Shown in pieces: positions 33,671-44,560 of a DNA stretch of 64,000 nt. A program made the translations under genes and the position numbers. The stretch lies in assembly GCA_009760855.2 (NCBI GenBank), contig WPIO01000030.1, positions 3,879,501 to 3,943,500 of the forward strand, read 5' to 3'. The notes beneath the pieces were generated by a model. It ran no database searches. It was given only the letters and a program-made list of their open reading frames with translations, and was not told the origin of the DNA. Origin of the DNA: Cristatella mucedo. Its lineage: Eukaryota > Bryozoa > Phylactolaemata > Cristatellidae. Within the stretch, counting starts at the first letter, position 1, and each line of letters starts with the position of its first letter.

Positions 33671-35050
33671 TTTCCTTTTCCCCCTTGCTCCTCAGACTCT
33701 AGATGGACAATATAAATCTGTCTGATTAAAGCCTTGCTGATGATGCCAACATCAACATAGGAACATGTCGTTTAAATCCAGCTGCTAGTTGACTTATGAT
33801 GGAGCCACATATACACTTGTCTTATTACTTCAGTAGGTAGCTGTAACGAAAACTTGGGCCTAGGGGGCAGTCTACATGCCCTGGCAACCATCTCGACCAC
33901 AACATTATTTTATTTCATGTTTTGCTAATCGTAACATCGGTGGTAAGCAATGTACTCGATCTTGCAAGTAGCCCCTCAATTAGAGCACTGTCACGATAGC
34001 AAGAGTTACCCTAATGTTCTATCTAGCACATAAGTACACCATTTACCAGGCTTAGAGATGGAGAGTCTTCAGTTGGGAATTTTAAACCTAGAAGAACTGG
34101 TTGGCTATACTGCAGCTTATTTAGATGCTCGTGGGTGTCATTTCATGATTGCTGTTGTCCAGGAATCTGACCAGTAGTGGCTCGGAGTTTTGACACTTAA
34201 AATCACAACACTAATTTCATTGAAATGATGAGGGGCACATCTTTTGCAGACCCGTGGTTTGGCAGGCAGGTGGTGGCTGGCTAGGCTCTGTACTGCCAGA
34301 ACTGCCAGGCTCGTTTAGGGTTTTAGAGGCAGTCTGAAGCTGTCCCCAGCAGGCCAGCCACGGTTCCTCAGCTGTTGCACGCAGGATATGCTGTGCTGAG
34401 GAGAAGAGTGGCCAGCAAAGACAACTCAATCTATCCCACTTCTTAAGCATGGCACGTCGATACTTCTGGGTAGGTTTTCTCTGGTTCAGGATATTTCCAC
34501 TCACTAGATGGTGAAGAGTTCTTCCAGTCACTGTAGAGCTTTTACCTAATTCTTCTTAGACCCTGCCCTCACATCCCTTTACCAGTTCAGAACTACGGGC
34601 CTCTTAAATTAGTGCAGCAATTGCAAAAATGGTTAAAATTACTACTGCAATTATACGATACGCTGCTGGCACAACGATTTTGTGAAAAGAATAAACAAAT
34701 TAGCAAGTATTGCAGTGTCTTACAAAAGGCCAAACAATACTACCACGAGGTAGGATTACATGAAACCAATAAATACTGCAAAGTGTGCATGCTTCCACCT
34801 TTGTTAGCCAAATAGGTGTGAAAAACATACAAAGTTGACCTGTTTAGGGGATTCTAGTGGGTTAGAAAACAGCTGTTCCAATAAGTGCGCTCCCTATGAA
34901 TTGCACAAACTAATTATGGAATACTAGTAAACGGGGGTTTCTATAAAGTAATATACAATAGAGCTCATAAACATCACCTCTGCCGTATTGTTGACGTTTT
35001 AATGGAGTTAAGTTGGAAATCACTAGGGCCGGGTAAGGGGCATTGGGGTT
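33670..35050. other. Sequence upstream of UBE2G1 coding exons, no gene recognised
   Basis: Likely UBE2G1 first intron. A Gln/Pro/Ser-rich reverse-strand frame (34217-34531) has no domain or family resemblance. Confidence 0.4.
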
Positions 35051-35910
35051 TTCTCCCTACCCCTAAAACCAGGGCTGGGTGTCCAGGTAAACATAACCTG
35101 TCTGCTAGTTCATTAAAAATTAAGAAAGAAATGCAGCTCTCAAGGATTGCTGTCAGCAAAAGAACGATCGGGAAGAGGCTCAATGAGCATGGTATGCGGT
35201 CCACAGCTGCTAAGCAGAAGCTGCTACTTAGCATTACCCACAAGCATGGGAGGCTTGCTTTCGCCTGTAAATAGTGGCACTGGATCCGAGCTGTGTGGAA
35301 CTACGTTCTCTGGACTGACAAATGTAAGTTCACCCTCTCTGCTACCTCAGGGGCACTCAGCAAATGTGGAGACAAAAGGAGGAAGCATATCTAGATGTTT
35401 GTCTCCAAAAGGTACTGGGCTGCTTTAGTGCTGCTGGTGTAGGGTGCTTGGATCTGGTTCAGGGAATAATAAATACAGAACACTACTTGAACATTGTTAA
35501 GAATATTGGTTATTCGTCAGCTCATAGGATCATGATTTTTAATTTATTTGGAAACAGGACAATAATCCCAAGCATTATGCAGGCATAGTAAAGGACTTTT
35601 TCGACAACCCTATATGGCAAGGCTTCGATAACTTCGGCATTTTGAAATGGCCCAGTCATGAGTTTAGATTTAAACCTTATTAAACATTTGTTGCAGGAGC
35701 TGCAGCATGCAATACGTGAACAGGTCAACCTTTGACGAAATTGTAATGAACTATTCGAACTTCTACAGAAGGAATGGCAAAAAAGTCACATCTGACATAT
35801 TTGAGAAATTGTTGGGGCAAATGCCCAGAAGGCTCCTAGCCGTTATAAAAGTCAAAGAAGCATATGTCAAAGAAGCATATAAGAAGCATGCAACTAAATT
35901 TTTTTATTTC
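35050..35910 (+). pseudogene. Tc1-like (Tc1/mariner) transposase, decayed
   Basis: Broken frames follow Tc1 transposase order. KTRAGCPGKHNLSASSLKIK and VSKRTIGKRLNEHGM form the DNA-binding region; LLSITHKHGRLAFACK follows, then WTDKCKFTL with the first catalytic Asp of DDE. Next are GCFSAAGVG (usual WGCFSxxGVG), DNNPKH (second catalytic Asp; usual DNDPKH), ILKWPSHEF (usual VLEWPSQSPD) and QMPRRLLAVIKVKEAYVK (C-terminus). At least one stop and several frameshifts interrupt it, including a TAA after FRFKPY. Terminal inverted repeats were not found, and the 3' side abuts a LINE-A tail at 35955. Confidence 0.85.
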
Positions 35911-35954
35911 ATAGCAATTTTGTGCACAGTAAACTGCCTTTACTACTGCGTGCT

Positions 35955-36719
35955 TATAATAATAATAACGATAACAGTAACACACTTGATAAAGTGCCCT
36001 CATAGAACTCAATCTCTTTCTAGGCACTCTACATTTATTGCAAAGGAAACACGATCGAGTGGCTAGTGGTAGTATGCTCATTACACAACAAGAATAACAT
36101 GGTTAGCAGTGACCTATACAGGGTCAGCATGCAAGTGTGGTTAGTATCAGTATGCACAGTATCAGCACACACAAGCACATACAGGTCTAATCACAGGGAC
36201 CCACTAAATGCTGTCATAAATAGGTGCGTTTTTAATTTCTTTCTAAATATGGTCAAGTCAGGGGACGTCGTGATGCAAGTCGGGAGTGCGTTCCAGGCTT
36301 TGTGAGCATAAAAAATAATTGCACAGTCTCTAAAGGATTTGAGGTTCGCACCAGGTATAGGTAAACAGCTAGATTCCGAAAAGCAGGTGGCAGGATGCTT
36401 AGCCTGGTGTGGCAGCCGATTCGATAAGTAAGCTGGAGCCAAAGAATGAAGGGACCTACAAGTGAGTGGAAAAGCCTTGAAGTCAATATGTTGATTCACT
36501 GGTAGCCAGTGCAGGTCGACGAAAAGTGGTATGATAGAGCAATTGTGACTCGCACGACAGACAAGCCTAGCTGCACAGTTTTGCACCAGCTGCTAGTGCC
36601 TAACTGCACAGGCCGGTAGACCAGCAAGTAATGAGTAACAGAAGTCAAGACTGGATGTCACAAATGCATGGACCAACTTAGATGTGGTATCCTTATCTAA
36701 ACAAGCCCAGATCATAGCA
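35955..36719 (-). pseudogene. LINE-A copy (outer, 3' portion), interrupted by a nested copy
   Basis: Tail (AAT/AAC repeats, ACACTTGATAAAGTGCCCTC), 3' UTR, then a reverse-strand frame with QNCAARLVCRASHNCSIIPL, FVDLHWLPVNQHIDFKAFPL and SLHSLAPAYLSNRLPHQAKH. It stops near AGCAATTGTT and appears to resume at 37569 as ATTATGTAGCTGAAAG. Confidence 0.85.
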
Positions 36720-37568
36720 ATTGTTTTTGACGCTCACTTTTAGGTCCCTTCATTCTATGGCTCCAGCCTATCTCTCCGACATACTCCCCCACCAGGCCAA
36801 GCATAGTACCACTCGCTTTTCGGAATCCAACAGTCTACCAATACCTCGTACAAACCTCAAATCCTTTGAAGACCGTGCATTTAGTTCGTATGCTCCCAAA
36901 GCCTGGAACTCCCTCCCGACCTGCGTCAGAACATCCCCTGACCTGACCACATTTAAAAGGAATTTAAAAACACCTATTTAGGACAGCATTTAGTGGGCCC
37001 CTGTGATTCGTCCTTGATGTGCTTATGCGTGCTGACACTGTGCATGCTGCCACTAACCACATTTGAGTGCTGACCCTGTGCATGTCACCCCTAACCATGT
37101 TATTCATTTCGTTTGTTTTTCAAGCATGATTTTACTTACCATTCAATTGCATTTCCCTTTGCAGCATCGTACAAACCTCAAATCCTTTGAAGACCGTGCA
37201 TTTAGTTCGTATGCTCCCAAAGCCTGGAACTCCCTCCCGACCTGCGTCAGAACATCCCCTGACCTGACCACATTTAAAAGGAATTTAAAAACACCTATTT
37301 AGGACAGCATTTAGTGGGCCCCTGTGATTCGTCCTTGATGTGCTTATGCGTGCTGACACTGTGCATGCTGCCACTAACCACATTTGAGTGCTGACCCTGT
37401 GCATGTCACCCCTAACCATGTTATTCATTTCGTTTGTTTTTCAAGCATGATTTTACTTACCATTCAATTGCATTTCCCTTTGCAGCAAATGTAAAGCGCC
37501 TAGAAAGAGATTAAGTTCTCTGAGGGCGCTTTATCAAATACATTATTATTATTATTATTATTATTAAT
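36720..37568 (+). pseudogene. LINE-A copy nested in the outer copy, with internal tandem duplication
   Basis: FRSLHSMAPAYLSDILPHQA then NSLPIPRTNLKSFEDRAFSS, ending NLKTPI, followed by the 3' UTR. The segment from 36846 to 37166 is repeated at 37167-37487 before the terminal tail AAATGTAAAGCGCCTAGAAA and (TTA)n. It is 5'-truncated. Confidence 0.85.
36846..37487 (+). repeat. 321-bp tandem duplication inside LINE-A
   Basis: TCGTACAAACCTCAAATCCT recurs 321 bases later, and I see no difference between the two units over their length. Each spans the end of ORF2 and the 3' UTR up to TTTGCAGCA. Only the second unit continues into the terminal stem-loop. Confidence 0.9.
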
Positions 37569-38112
37569 ATATTATGTAGCTGAAAGTAGGCAGACTTGAT
37601 AGTGGACCTGGTGTGGTCGTCTAACGAAAGGTCACTTTGAAACATAATACATAGATTTCGTGAAGATTCAACGGGGGATGCACGGGCAGAGCCGATTTTG
37701 AGCATCCGATTTTTAAATTTCTTAATCACAATTGGTTTGCCCATAACTGGTTATTTGGTTTTGTCGCCGTTCAATTCAATAAATTTTGCCGCCATCCAAG
37801 TGTGGATGTCATCAATACATGCAGCAAGGGAGTTGAGAGAATTCGACGTGCTGGAGAGCTGGGAGCGATCAAAGCAAAGGTAGAAGTGAATGTCATCTTC
37901 ATAAAAGTGAAAGCCTAGATTGTGCTTGGCAATCATATCAGCAAGAGGGAGAGTATAAACCGTGAAAAGAATGGGACCAAGCACTGAGCCCTGAGGTACT
38001 CCATATTTCAGAGGTTCCTCAGATGATCTTTGTCCATTCACATCAATATTCTGAAGTCTCCCACTGACATAGGACCTGAGCCATTGCAGAGCAGTGCCAG
38101 TGAAGAATGAAT
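37569..38112 (-). pseudogene. Continuation of the outer LINE-A copy: reverse transcriptase core
   Basis: Reverse-strand frames include YGVPQGSVLGPILFTVYTLP (the polymerase Q-G-S-x-L-x-P block), NLGFHFYEDDIHFYLCF (catalytic block, YEDD in place of YADD) and ACIDDIHTWMAAKFIELNGD. A frameshift then leads to GSARASPVESSRNLCIMF and DLSLDDHTRSTIKSAYFQL. It carries the most complete polymerase domain in this window and is truncated at 38112 by a hairpin. Confidence 0.85.
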
Positions 38113-38132
38113 ATTCTTCACTGGCACTGCTC
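38089..38132. repeat. Perfect 20-bp inverted repeat, 4-base loop
   Basis: GAGCAGTGCCAGTGAAGAAT, loop GAAT, then its exact reverse complement. The left arm is LINE-A sequence at the 5' truncation point of the element. Confidence 0.95.
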
Positions 38133-38169
38133 CCTGAGAGCCCTACACAAATTTATTATTATTATTTTG

Positions 38170-38252
38170 TTAACACATATAAAGTGCCAAGAAAGAGATT
38201 AGGTTCTTTAAGGGTGCTAAGCAAGTGTATTTTTATTTATTATTATTATGAT
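38170..38252 (+). repeat. LINE-A 3' tail
   Basis: CATATAAAGTGCCAAGAAAG, AGATTAGGTTCTTTAAGGGT, GCTAAGCAAGTGTA and (TTA)n. Confidence 0.8.
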
Positions 38253-38468
38253 CAGAGATAGTTTTGCCATTCAGCATCCGACAGTTAGAGTAATCAGAAG
38301 TGTGGCTGCATCAGATCCCTTGGGGCTAATCTGGCGACTCGAATTGAAGGTGTCTATGCATAATTGCAGCAACTTCACTCAATTTCTCCTGCGTTTTATT
38401 TACATGAATAATTGTATAGCGCATAAACACCCATACTTGTACTGAGAACATTGGTTGGTTTCTGAAGG

Positions 38469-38651
38469 ATGCCTCTGCATCCTATTCCAGAAGACAAGGA
38501 GCAGCAGAAAGAGCTCAACACTCACCGGAGAAATTGTGTAACAGCCTACTTAACAACTAAGACTCCAGAGTGGAAAATATCCGGTGGAGAGCCAGTGGCA
38601 GATTTGAAAACCATTGAGTTCACGCTTAAGCTAGAGACCTGTGGAGATTAG
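38469..38651 (+). CDS. Small hydrophilic open frame, doubtful
   Basis: Sixty codons beginning MPLHPIPEDKEQQKELNTHR, rich in E, K and T and ending in a stop after ETCGD. Base composition is coding-like compared with its surroundings, but there is no recognised domain and no clear splice sites. Could be an exon, a retroposed fragment or chance. Confidence 0.15.
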   Translation: MPLHPIPEDKEQQKELNTHRRNCVTAYLTTKTPEWKISGGEPVADLKTIEFTLKLETCGD

Positions 38652-38984
38652 CTTGCTATGGTGATGGCGCCTAGTCATCTGATGCCCGGAGCCGGGCTTC
38701 AGTGCATGCTGTACTCACAACTATCAAACAATGAATGAAAACAACTTCCAGCTAGCATCAAATTTGATAAAGGATACAAGTGATGCATTAGAAGTATCAT
38801 TGCATAGGAATAATTCTGTTTTGCTTCGTCGTCGATGAAAAAAGCAAAATCTTCATGTAAGCATAAATTCACAGAAGTTTTACTTACATGCATCAGGAGG
38901 CTACGCAGTAAGCCAGTTTCAACGCATACTGAGAGGTTATCCATAGAGAGCTCGACTGTATATACACATAGCCACCAAGCCCCC

Positions 38985-39600
38985 AGCCCGACTTACGAAA
39001 TAGATGGGGACCGATAAATCTGCCGTAAGTCAGATTTGTGTATATCGAGAATGGCATTTGATACGTTCTACTATGATACATTCTCTCGAAGATGGAAAGG
39101 TAAAGAAATTGATTTTTTTTATAAATACATAGCAAGAAATAAATATGAACAGGTAAATAAAATTATATTGACGTACCATAATGTGTAGTATTTTTGGGCA
39201 TATAGAAGTTGGTTGTTGTAGGACTGTACTTTGAGTACTATAAAGATGAGGGTGAGGAAGAGTAGGCCGATCTTGCTGGAAAATCATCAACTCCCTCTTC
39301 GTCTAAACCCTCGTGACAGGTAGACGGCTAAGGCGAATCAACTACTTTGGTAGTGGATAGTTGGGGGTTCACTAATTTCAACTTTGATGAAATAATCGAG
39401 CTTTGACTGTTTTGTTTGTTTTTCCTTTCTTGGAAGATTTTACGATAACAGGGATGATAATCCTTAACTTGCCTTTGAACATAAAAGATATCATGAAAGT
39501 ATTCTTTGATAAATTTTTAATTTCTGACTTTTTGGCATGAACGTGGCCGAGTTTGTCTACAAATTTTCTTAAGTCGAAACGTTATAAGTCGGGGCTGGCT
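38985..39600. mobile_element. Mariner-like MITE with GCCCGACTTA ends
   Basis: Left end CCAGCCCGACTTACGAAATA; right end, reverse complemented, CCAGCCCCGACTTATAACGT. Subterminal CCGTAAGTC and TCTTAAGTC motifs recall Tc1/mariner MITEs whose ends read as CGACTTACGAAA. No transposase frame; outer boundaries and TA duplication not settled. Confidence 0.5.
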
Positions 39601-40318
39601 GAGCCAAAAGAAGTGCCTTGGTGGCTAATGGCTTGCTGCAGAACTCAGACCCAAAAACGGAGTCAAGTGCCAGCCAATCACCCCCAACGACCAAGTGGCA
39701 GTCGGTCAAACTGACAGGAAAACTGAAGCATTTGCTCCTGGGGAAGTCGGGGGTATAACTCATGGTCAATAAAAGATATTCTCTCGAGTGCTGCGACCCA
39801 TGGAAGGGGAGAGTTGTGGCACTTGAAAATGAGGCGGTCGAATCAGTTGCATTTTTAGAATCTGATTAAAGCAAATCTACTTACACTCCTCACAGCTATT
39901 TTTTATCGAGCCACCATATCCCATGTGATAAACACTTGCCAGTGGGAGCTTACATTGCTTCAAAGGAAAAGTGGCTGGCAGGTCTTCCTGTGAGGAAAAT
40001 TGCTATATCAGTAACAGCCCTAAAATAATCGCTCAATAACTTGCCCGGACCATGGGCATTAGCACTTCAAGTGCCCCGTGTTATAAACGATCCCAAAATG
40101 CACTATTAGTAAGACAAGACCTGAAATAAAAGACAGCTATCCATAGGCTTGTATTCAGAATATCAACTCTCTTGCTTTGTCAAACAGCACAACCGAATCA
40201 TTTACAGGTATAACCCAGATCATGTATCCCGGGCAACTACTTGCTCTTTAGAAGTTAATAACACTTGGTGCTTTTGCATGCTTTTCAGAGCTGATACCTT
40301 GCTGCCATTACCCTTGGC

Positions 40319-40412
40319 TCAGTGGCTGAGCCAGGATTTTCATCTAGGGAGCAAGACCCCCAACATTTATATGAAGGGGGCAAGACTCCAAAATTTTCAT
40401 GTAAGCAGGGTT
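40319..40412 (+). repeat. Dispersed element with GAGCCAGGATTTTCATCTAG end
   Basis: AGTGGCTGAGCCAGGATTTT, then GGGAGCAAGACCCCCAACAT and a nearly repeated GGGGGCAAGACTCCAAAATT. Same end motif as at 9086 and, inverted, near 62930. Confidence 0.45.
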
Positions 40413-40819
40413 AGACACAATTAATGAACAATTATGGTGCAAAAGATATAGTGCTTACTTGGTATGAGCTTGGCTGTTGCTCATCGAGTGGAATTAGGAC
40501 ATGACTGATACGTGATGGAATTTCCTGGATAAAAAGATTTACCTAAGAGCACAAATCGAGAATAAGTGTTGAAGCTTCAGAATTTGTTGTCGGCCAAACC
40601 AACTAAAACATTTGAGGTATAACCTAGCTGCAATCAGTTGGTAGATCCTTAGTTTAGTTAGGTAGTTCGGCCTTAGCATGACCATGGCTCCTGGTGGGTA
40701 GGAATGCACTGAAAATGAGTAAAGAAATTGAAATGGGCTCAGAAAGAATTGAATTGGATGGAGTATAGAACCCACGGGAGGACTTAGCTATAACTGAAAA
40801 CACTATAGCCTAAACAAAA

Positions 40820-40990
40820 CTGGAGACCAGCCGGTGTACGACTGGAGACCAGACGGGAGACTAGGCAGTGTAGGATCTCAGACGAGAGGGTGTAGGATCT
40901 CAAACCAGCCGGTGTTGGATCACAGACCAGGTGTAGGATTTGAGGCCATACGGTGGAGGATCACAAACCAGATGGTGAAGGATCAGGAAA
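40820..40990 (+). repeat. Degenerate minisatellite
   Basis: About six to seven units of roughly 25 bases built on GGTGTAGGATCTCAAACCAG: ACTGGAGACCAG twice, then GTGTAGGATCTCAGACGAGA, GTGTAGGATCTCAAACCAGC, TGTTGGATCACAGACCAGG and related units. Confidence 0.8.
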
Positions 40991-41356
40991 AAGACATGGG
41001 CAGCCAGAGATGATATAAGGCCTCAGATGTAGGCTGATCCAGGTGGTGGAGGCTAAATCAAGTCTTAAGCAGTGCTAATAGACACCCCATGCCCAAAGGA
41101 GCCCAGTCCATGCCATGTAGTATCACCTAGCAGAACCAGCACATGTGGTATTGCACAATTTTTAGTCTTTCAGAGCCTTGCTGTACTCTATATATGAAGT
41201 GCTTCCAGTGACAATAATTCAGTTCCACGGCATCGGCTATCACTTCGAAGCCGACGATGTCCACGCGTACCCTTCATGAAAATACTCGGAATCAGCTGCA
41301 TGGATCAATAAACTGCCTTAAGCCGTGCACACTTTAGGTCAGATAACAGCCAACGT

Positions 41357-41445
41357 CCATAATAATAATAATAATGCACTTGATAAAGCACCCTCAGAGA
41401 ACTTAATCTCTTTCTAGGTGCTTTACATTTGCTGCAAAGGGAAGA
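41357..41445 (-). repeat. LINE-A 3' tail
   Basis: Reverse strand; (AAT)n, GCACTTGATAAAGCACCCTC, AGAGAACTTAATCTCTTTC, TAGGTGCTTTACATTTGCTG. Confidence 0.85.
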
Positions 41446-41449
41446 TAAA

Positions 41450-43830
41450 TGATAATGAACTGAACTCTTGAAAGAAAGCCTTGTACCTAAAGCTGGAATC
41501 AGTATTTGTGGTGCGAATTGGAGATACCATTATCAGTTGCTAGCAATTGGGAGTTTCCTTATTGAAGACCACCGGAAAGTTTGGTTCACCCTCTCCATAG
41601 CCTAACATAATGATCCCAGACAAAGATTAGGACTACTTAGTTCAAAGCTCCCAGGTTCGATGAAGGCCAGAAACTAAAATAACTTTGCACTGGCAGGGCA
41701 GCAGAAAGGGTCAATGCATTAGCACTTCACGACCCAGTTTGTGGCTTCAAGTCCAGCTGCATGCAGGCAATTCTACATTGCAAGCAGCAAAGGTGGCGAT
41801 ACCTGCCAACGATAATGCTTTTCTGTGGCTAGGTAATGAGGCAGCAGAACCATGTACTATTAGATTTTACCATTACGTTTATAAAACTACAGCAACCTAC
41901 AGCAGGCACTAAAGGCGGCTGCTAGAATAAATCCATATAAGTCCCCTTTGCTAGAGAAGCTTCAGTGGTGCCCCATTGATCCGTAAGTGAACAGCAAATA
42001 ATCTTACCCGGACCTCTTTCAGTCCTAGAGAAAGAGCATCTAAAGCACCTAACTCGGCTTCTGGAAAAAGGTCGTGACTAAGCCGAGTTGGCCTGTATTA
42101 TGGCAGCTTTTAGGTCGAGGTCACATCGAAGAGACCACCAATTGCCTGAGCATACCTGTATGGTGCCAAACGAAGTCTCAGGAGTTAACTGGTTCTACTG
42201 GCGTGACAGTACCACAAGGATGATACTTCACGATGGTACTTTACGAGGAGGTCTTCAGTTCCGACAGATCAATTGGCAGAAACATGTCCGTGGAATTTAG
42301 ATTCAACTAAATGGAAACATTGTTTTCACCAGAAGGTTTGCACTGATAGCAAGTGACCCACTCCAAGCCACGACTACCCTTTGGTGACTGTAAGCTCAGC
42401 TAATCCAAAGCAGCAAGGAATTTTCTTCAAGCACAAAGCCAGGCCAGGATAGCCATGGGTAAGGTGCTTGCTATTGAGACCGAGGTCTTCGGTTCGAATC
42501 TTGTAATCGGCAATCCTTTATTGCCAACTACAAGTGGTGGGTGACAGCCGTTAAGGCACCTCTGTTGGTATACAAACGAGGCTATTGAATCAGCTTCAAA
42601 TTAATTTATACATTTATTAAACATATGCACACCATAATAGAGGTGGAACATGGGCCTACCAATAACTTGATGATGGGTACTATATGAAATATCGATACTA
42701 CAGTGTCTTAATTGTGAATTATTAGAATATGCTCACCTCCCACACAAAGGCAAACCAAATCGGATCTACTTCACAATTAAGATACCTTCCAACAAACAAA
42801 CGATTTCACCAAGGGCACAGCAAACATTAACGGTCCTAGCAAAAGCCCTGGCCTGAATCCTATCGAGCCGTTAGCTATTAAATTCAACCACTGAATGTAA
42901 TGCCTACAGTCCCACATAAACCACAGAAAGAGCAGCTCTATCGATATCTTGGAACATTTATTGGTCAATCTATTTACAGCATCCGGACGTCGATGCTAAA
43001 GTGGTGGTGCTCAACCATTCCATATGATCATTACTAGTAACTAAGCTGTGCGACTAATCATTTTGTCTCAGGTGCAAGGTTGTCCGTGATTTCAAGTACT
43101 ACCAGCCATATTAGTCGAAATCTTAGGATCTTAGTTCAACCGGCCGAAAACGCTCAGTATCGGAGCTGGTGTAAATGTAACAAACAAGACAGGCGAATAC
43201 ACAACAAGCCATGAGAGTGCTGTGCTCATGTAGCTACTGGTGCTGCCACTCAAGCAAATTCTGCCTCAAATCCTCAGAGTATTGCAGGTCACAGCCTACC
43301 GTCTTTGCACTTTGACAATATAAACTAACCCACTGACTTTCGAAGCTCATCAGCTGCCACTTCAGCTCCTACCACGATGCTCAACACACTACCATTACAC
43401 GGCAGTTCCAGACGACTGCCACAAAAACCAGCTGCTGCTTTTGCAATGCCTAACTTTAGAAAAAGGCTAGCCTCACCAAGCTAACTTTTCGGGTTACCTA
43501 TTTAAAAAGGCCTCTCTTGAAGAAGGTTCCGGCTTTCACAATCAATTGTTGTGTTGACTGTTTATTTTTAACCTGCTTTAAACAGCAACCCGACAGACCA
43601 TCGGGCTGTACAAGCTTGCATAACAGGTCGTTGCTCTCTACCCGGGGCGTAACAGGCACAGGGAAGCAAGCCGATTCGAAGCAATTCGAGCTGCTACGAT
43701 ACGAAGGCACGTCTACTACAAGCAGGCAATAGGTGGGCAGCTTTCCAGGCTTCACTGCAAGTGGATAAGACTCGAGCACAAATTCATATACCACGACCAA
43801 CATTATAAACAACGTGGGCCGAAATTCGCT
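41450..43830. other. No gene recognised apart from SINE-B
   Basis: Neutral composition. A 135-codon reverse-strand frame (43498-43905) ends in an Ala-rich N-terminus inside the GC-rich stretch and shows no domain. It does not match the expected UBE2G1 N-terminus. Confidence 0.4.
42450..42610 (+). repeat. SINE-B copy
   Basis: ATGGGTAAGGTGCTTGC (A box), CTTCGGTTCGAATCTTG (B box), CAATCCTTTATTGCCAACTA, GACAGCCGTTAAGGCACCTC and GAGGCTATTGAATCAGCT. Confidence 0.8.
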
Positions 43831-44560
43831 CGCTCGAGCAGAGCAGCAGCTCGGACGCGAGGCGGCAGCAGCAGCCGACTTCTCGTAGAAGAGAGGGAGC
43901 TCCATGTTGGCTGCTCAGGCTGGCTCCAGCCTCGCTTCTAATCGGGGCATTGAAACCGCCGGCCTCGTTGTGATTGCAGCAGGCCAGCCGCTGAGGGCTG
44001 GCTAACCACTAGCGGACCAAGTGGCTGGGGTACCGAAACAAACAGCAACAGACGGCCCCAGTGGAGGCATGCCGGGCCAGCGATTGCATACCGGAAGCCA
44101 GCTCACTTCGATTCGCTTTTAACAAACTGCGACTGTCATTCCTGAAAATAAGCAACAAAAAGCACCGGTCCCTCCCAGCCTTTTAGTCGCTAGTGTACAA
44201 AACGGGTCGGCAGCTCAGAATGCACGAATCACCCACCGACTGCCAGCTGCCGTACCCGAGCATATACCATACTCTTCGACACTACTGAAGGCTCGGAGCG
44301 ATAAGGTTTGAGCGCAAGACATGAAGCGAGCGAGACAGTTTCAATTGAGTGCTTACTCAGAAGCTGCGCCCAGGCAGGCTGCTAGGTGCCCTATCGAGTC
44401 AGCATCTGAAGCAGGCAGCCGACGATATCGGACTGAACAGGCATGGCGGCGCCACCGCAAGACAAAATAATGTCGCCAAGGGATACAGTCAGCGACCCTT
44501 GGAAAACAGCTATTCCCCCGAGGCGGAACACGGCACGCCGCAATGCGATTCAAGGTCACA
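43830..44560. promoter_or_regulatory. GC-rich, CpG-containing stretch, possible promoter region
   Basis: Local composition is clearly richer in G+C and CpG than the flanks. Overlapping open frames occur on both strands, as expected by chance in GC-rich DNA. It lies upstream of UBE2G1 in that gene's orientation and could hold its promoter and untranslated first exon, but I could not find the expected N-terminal coding exon here. No TATA box or initiator was identified. Confidence 0.2.

Noticed and set aside
43498-43905. 135-codon reverse-strand frame as UBE2G1 exon 1
   Set aside because: The N-terminus (MELPLFYEKS...) does not resemble the family N-terminus and no suitable donor joins it to 32848.
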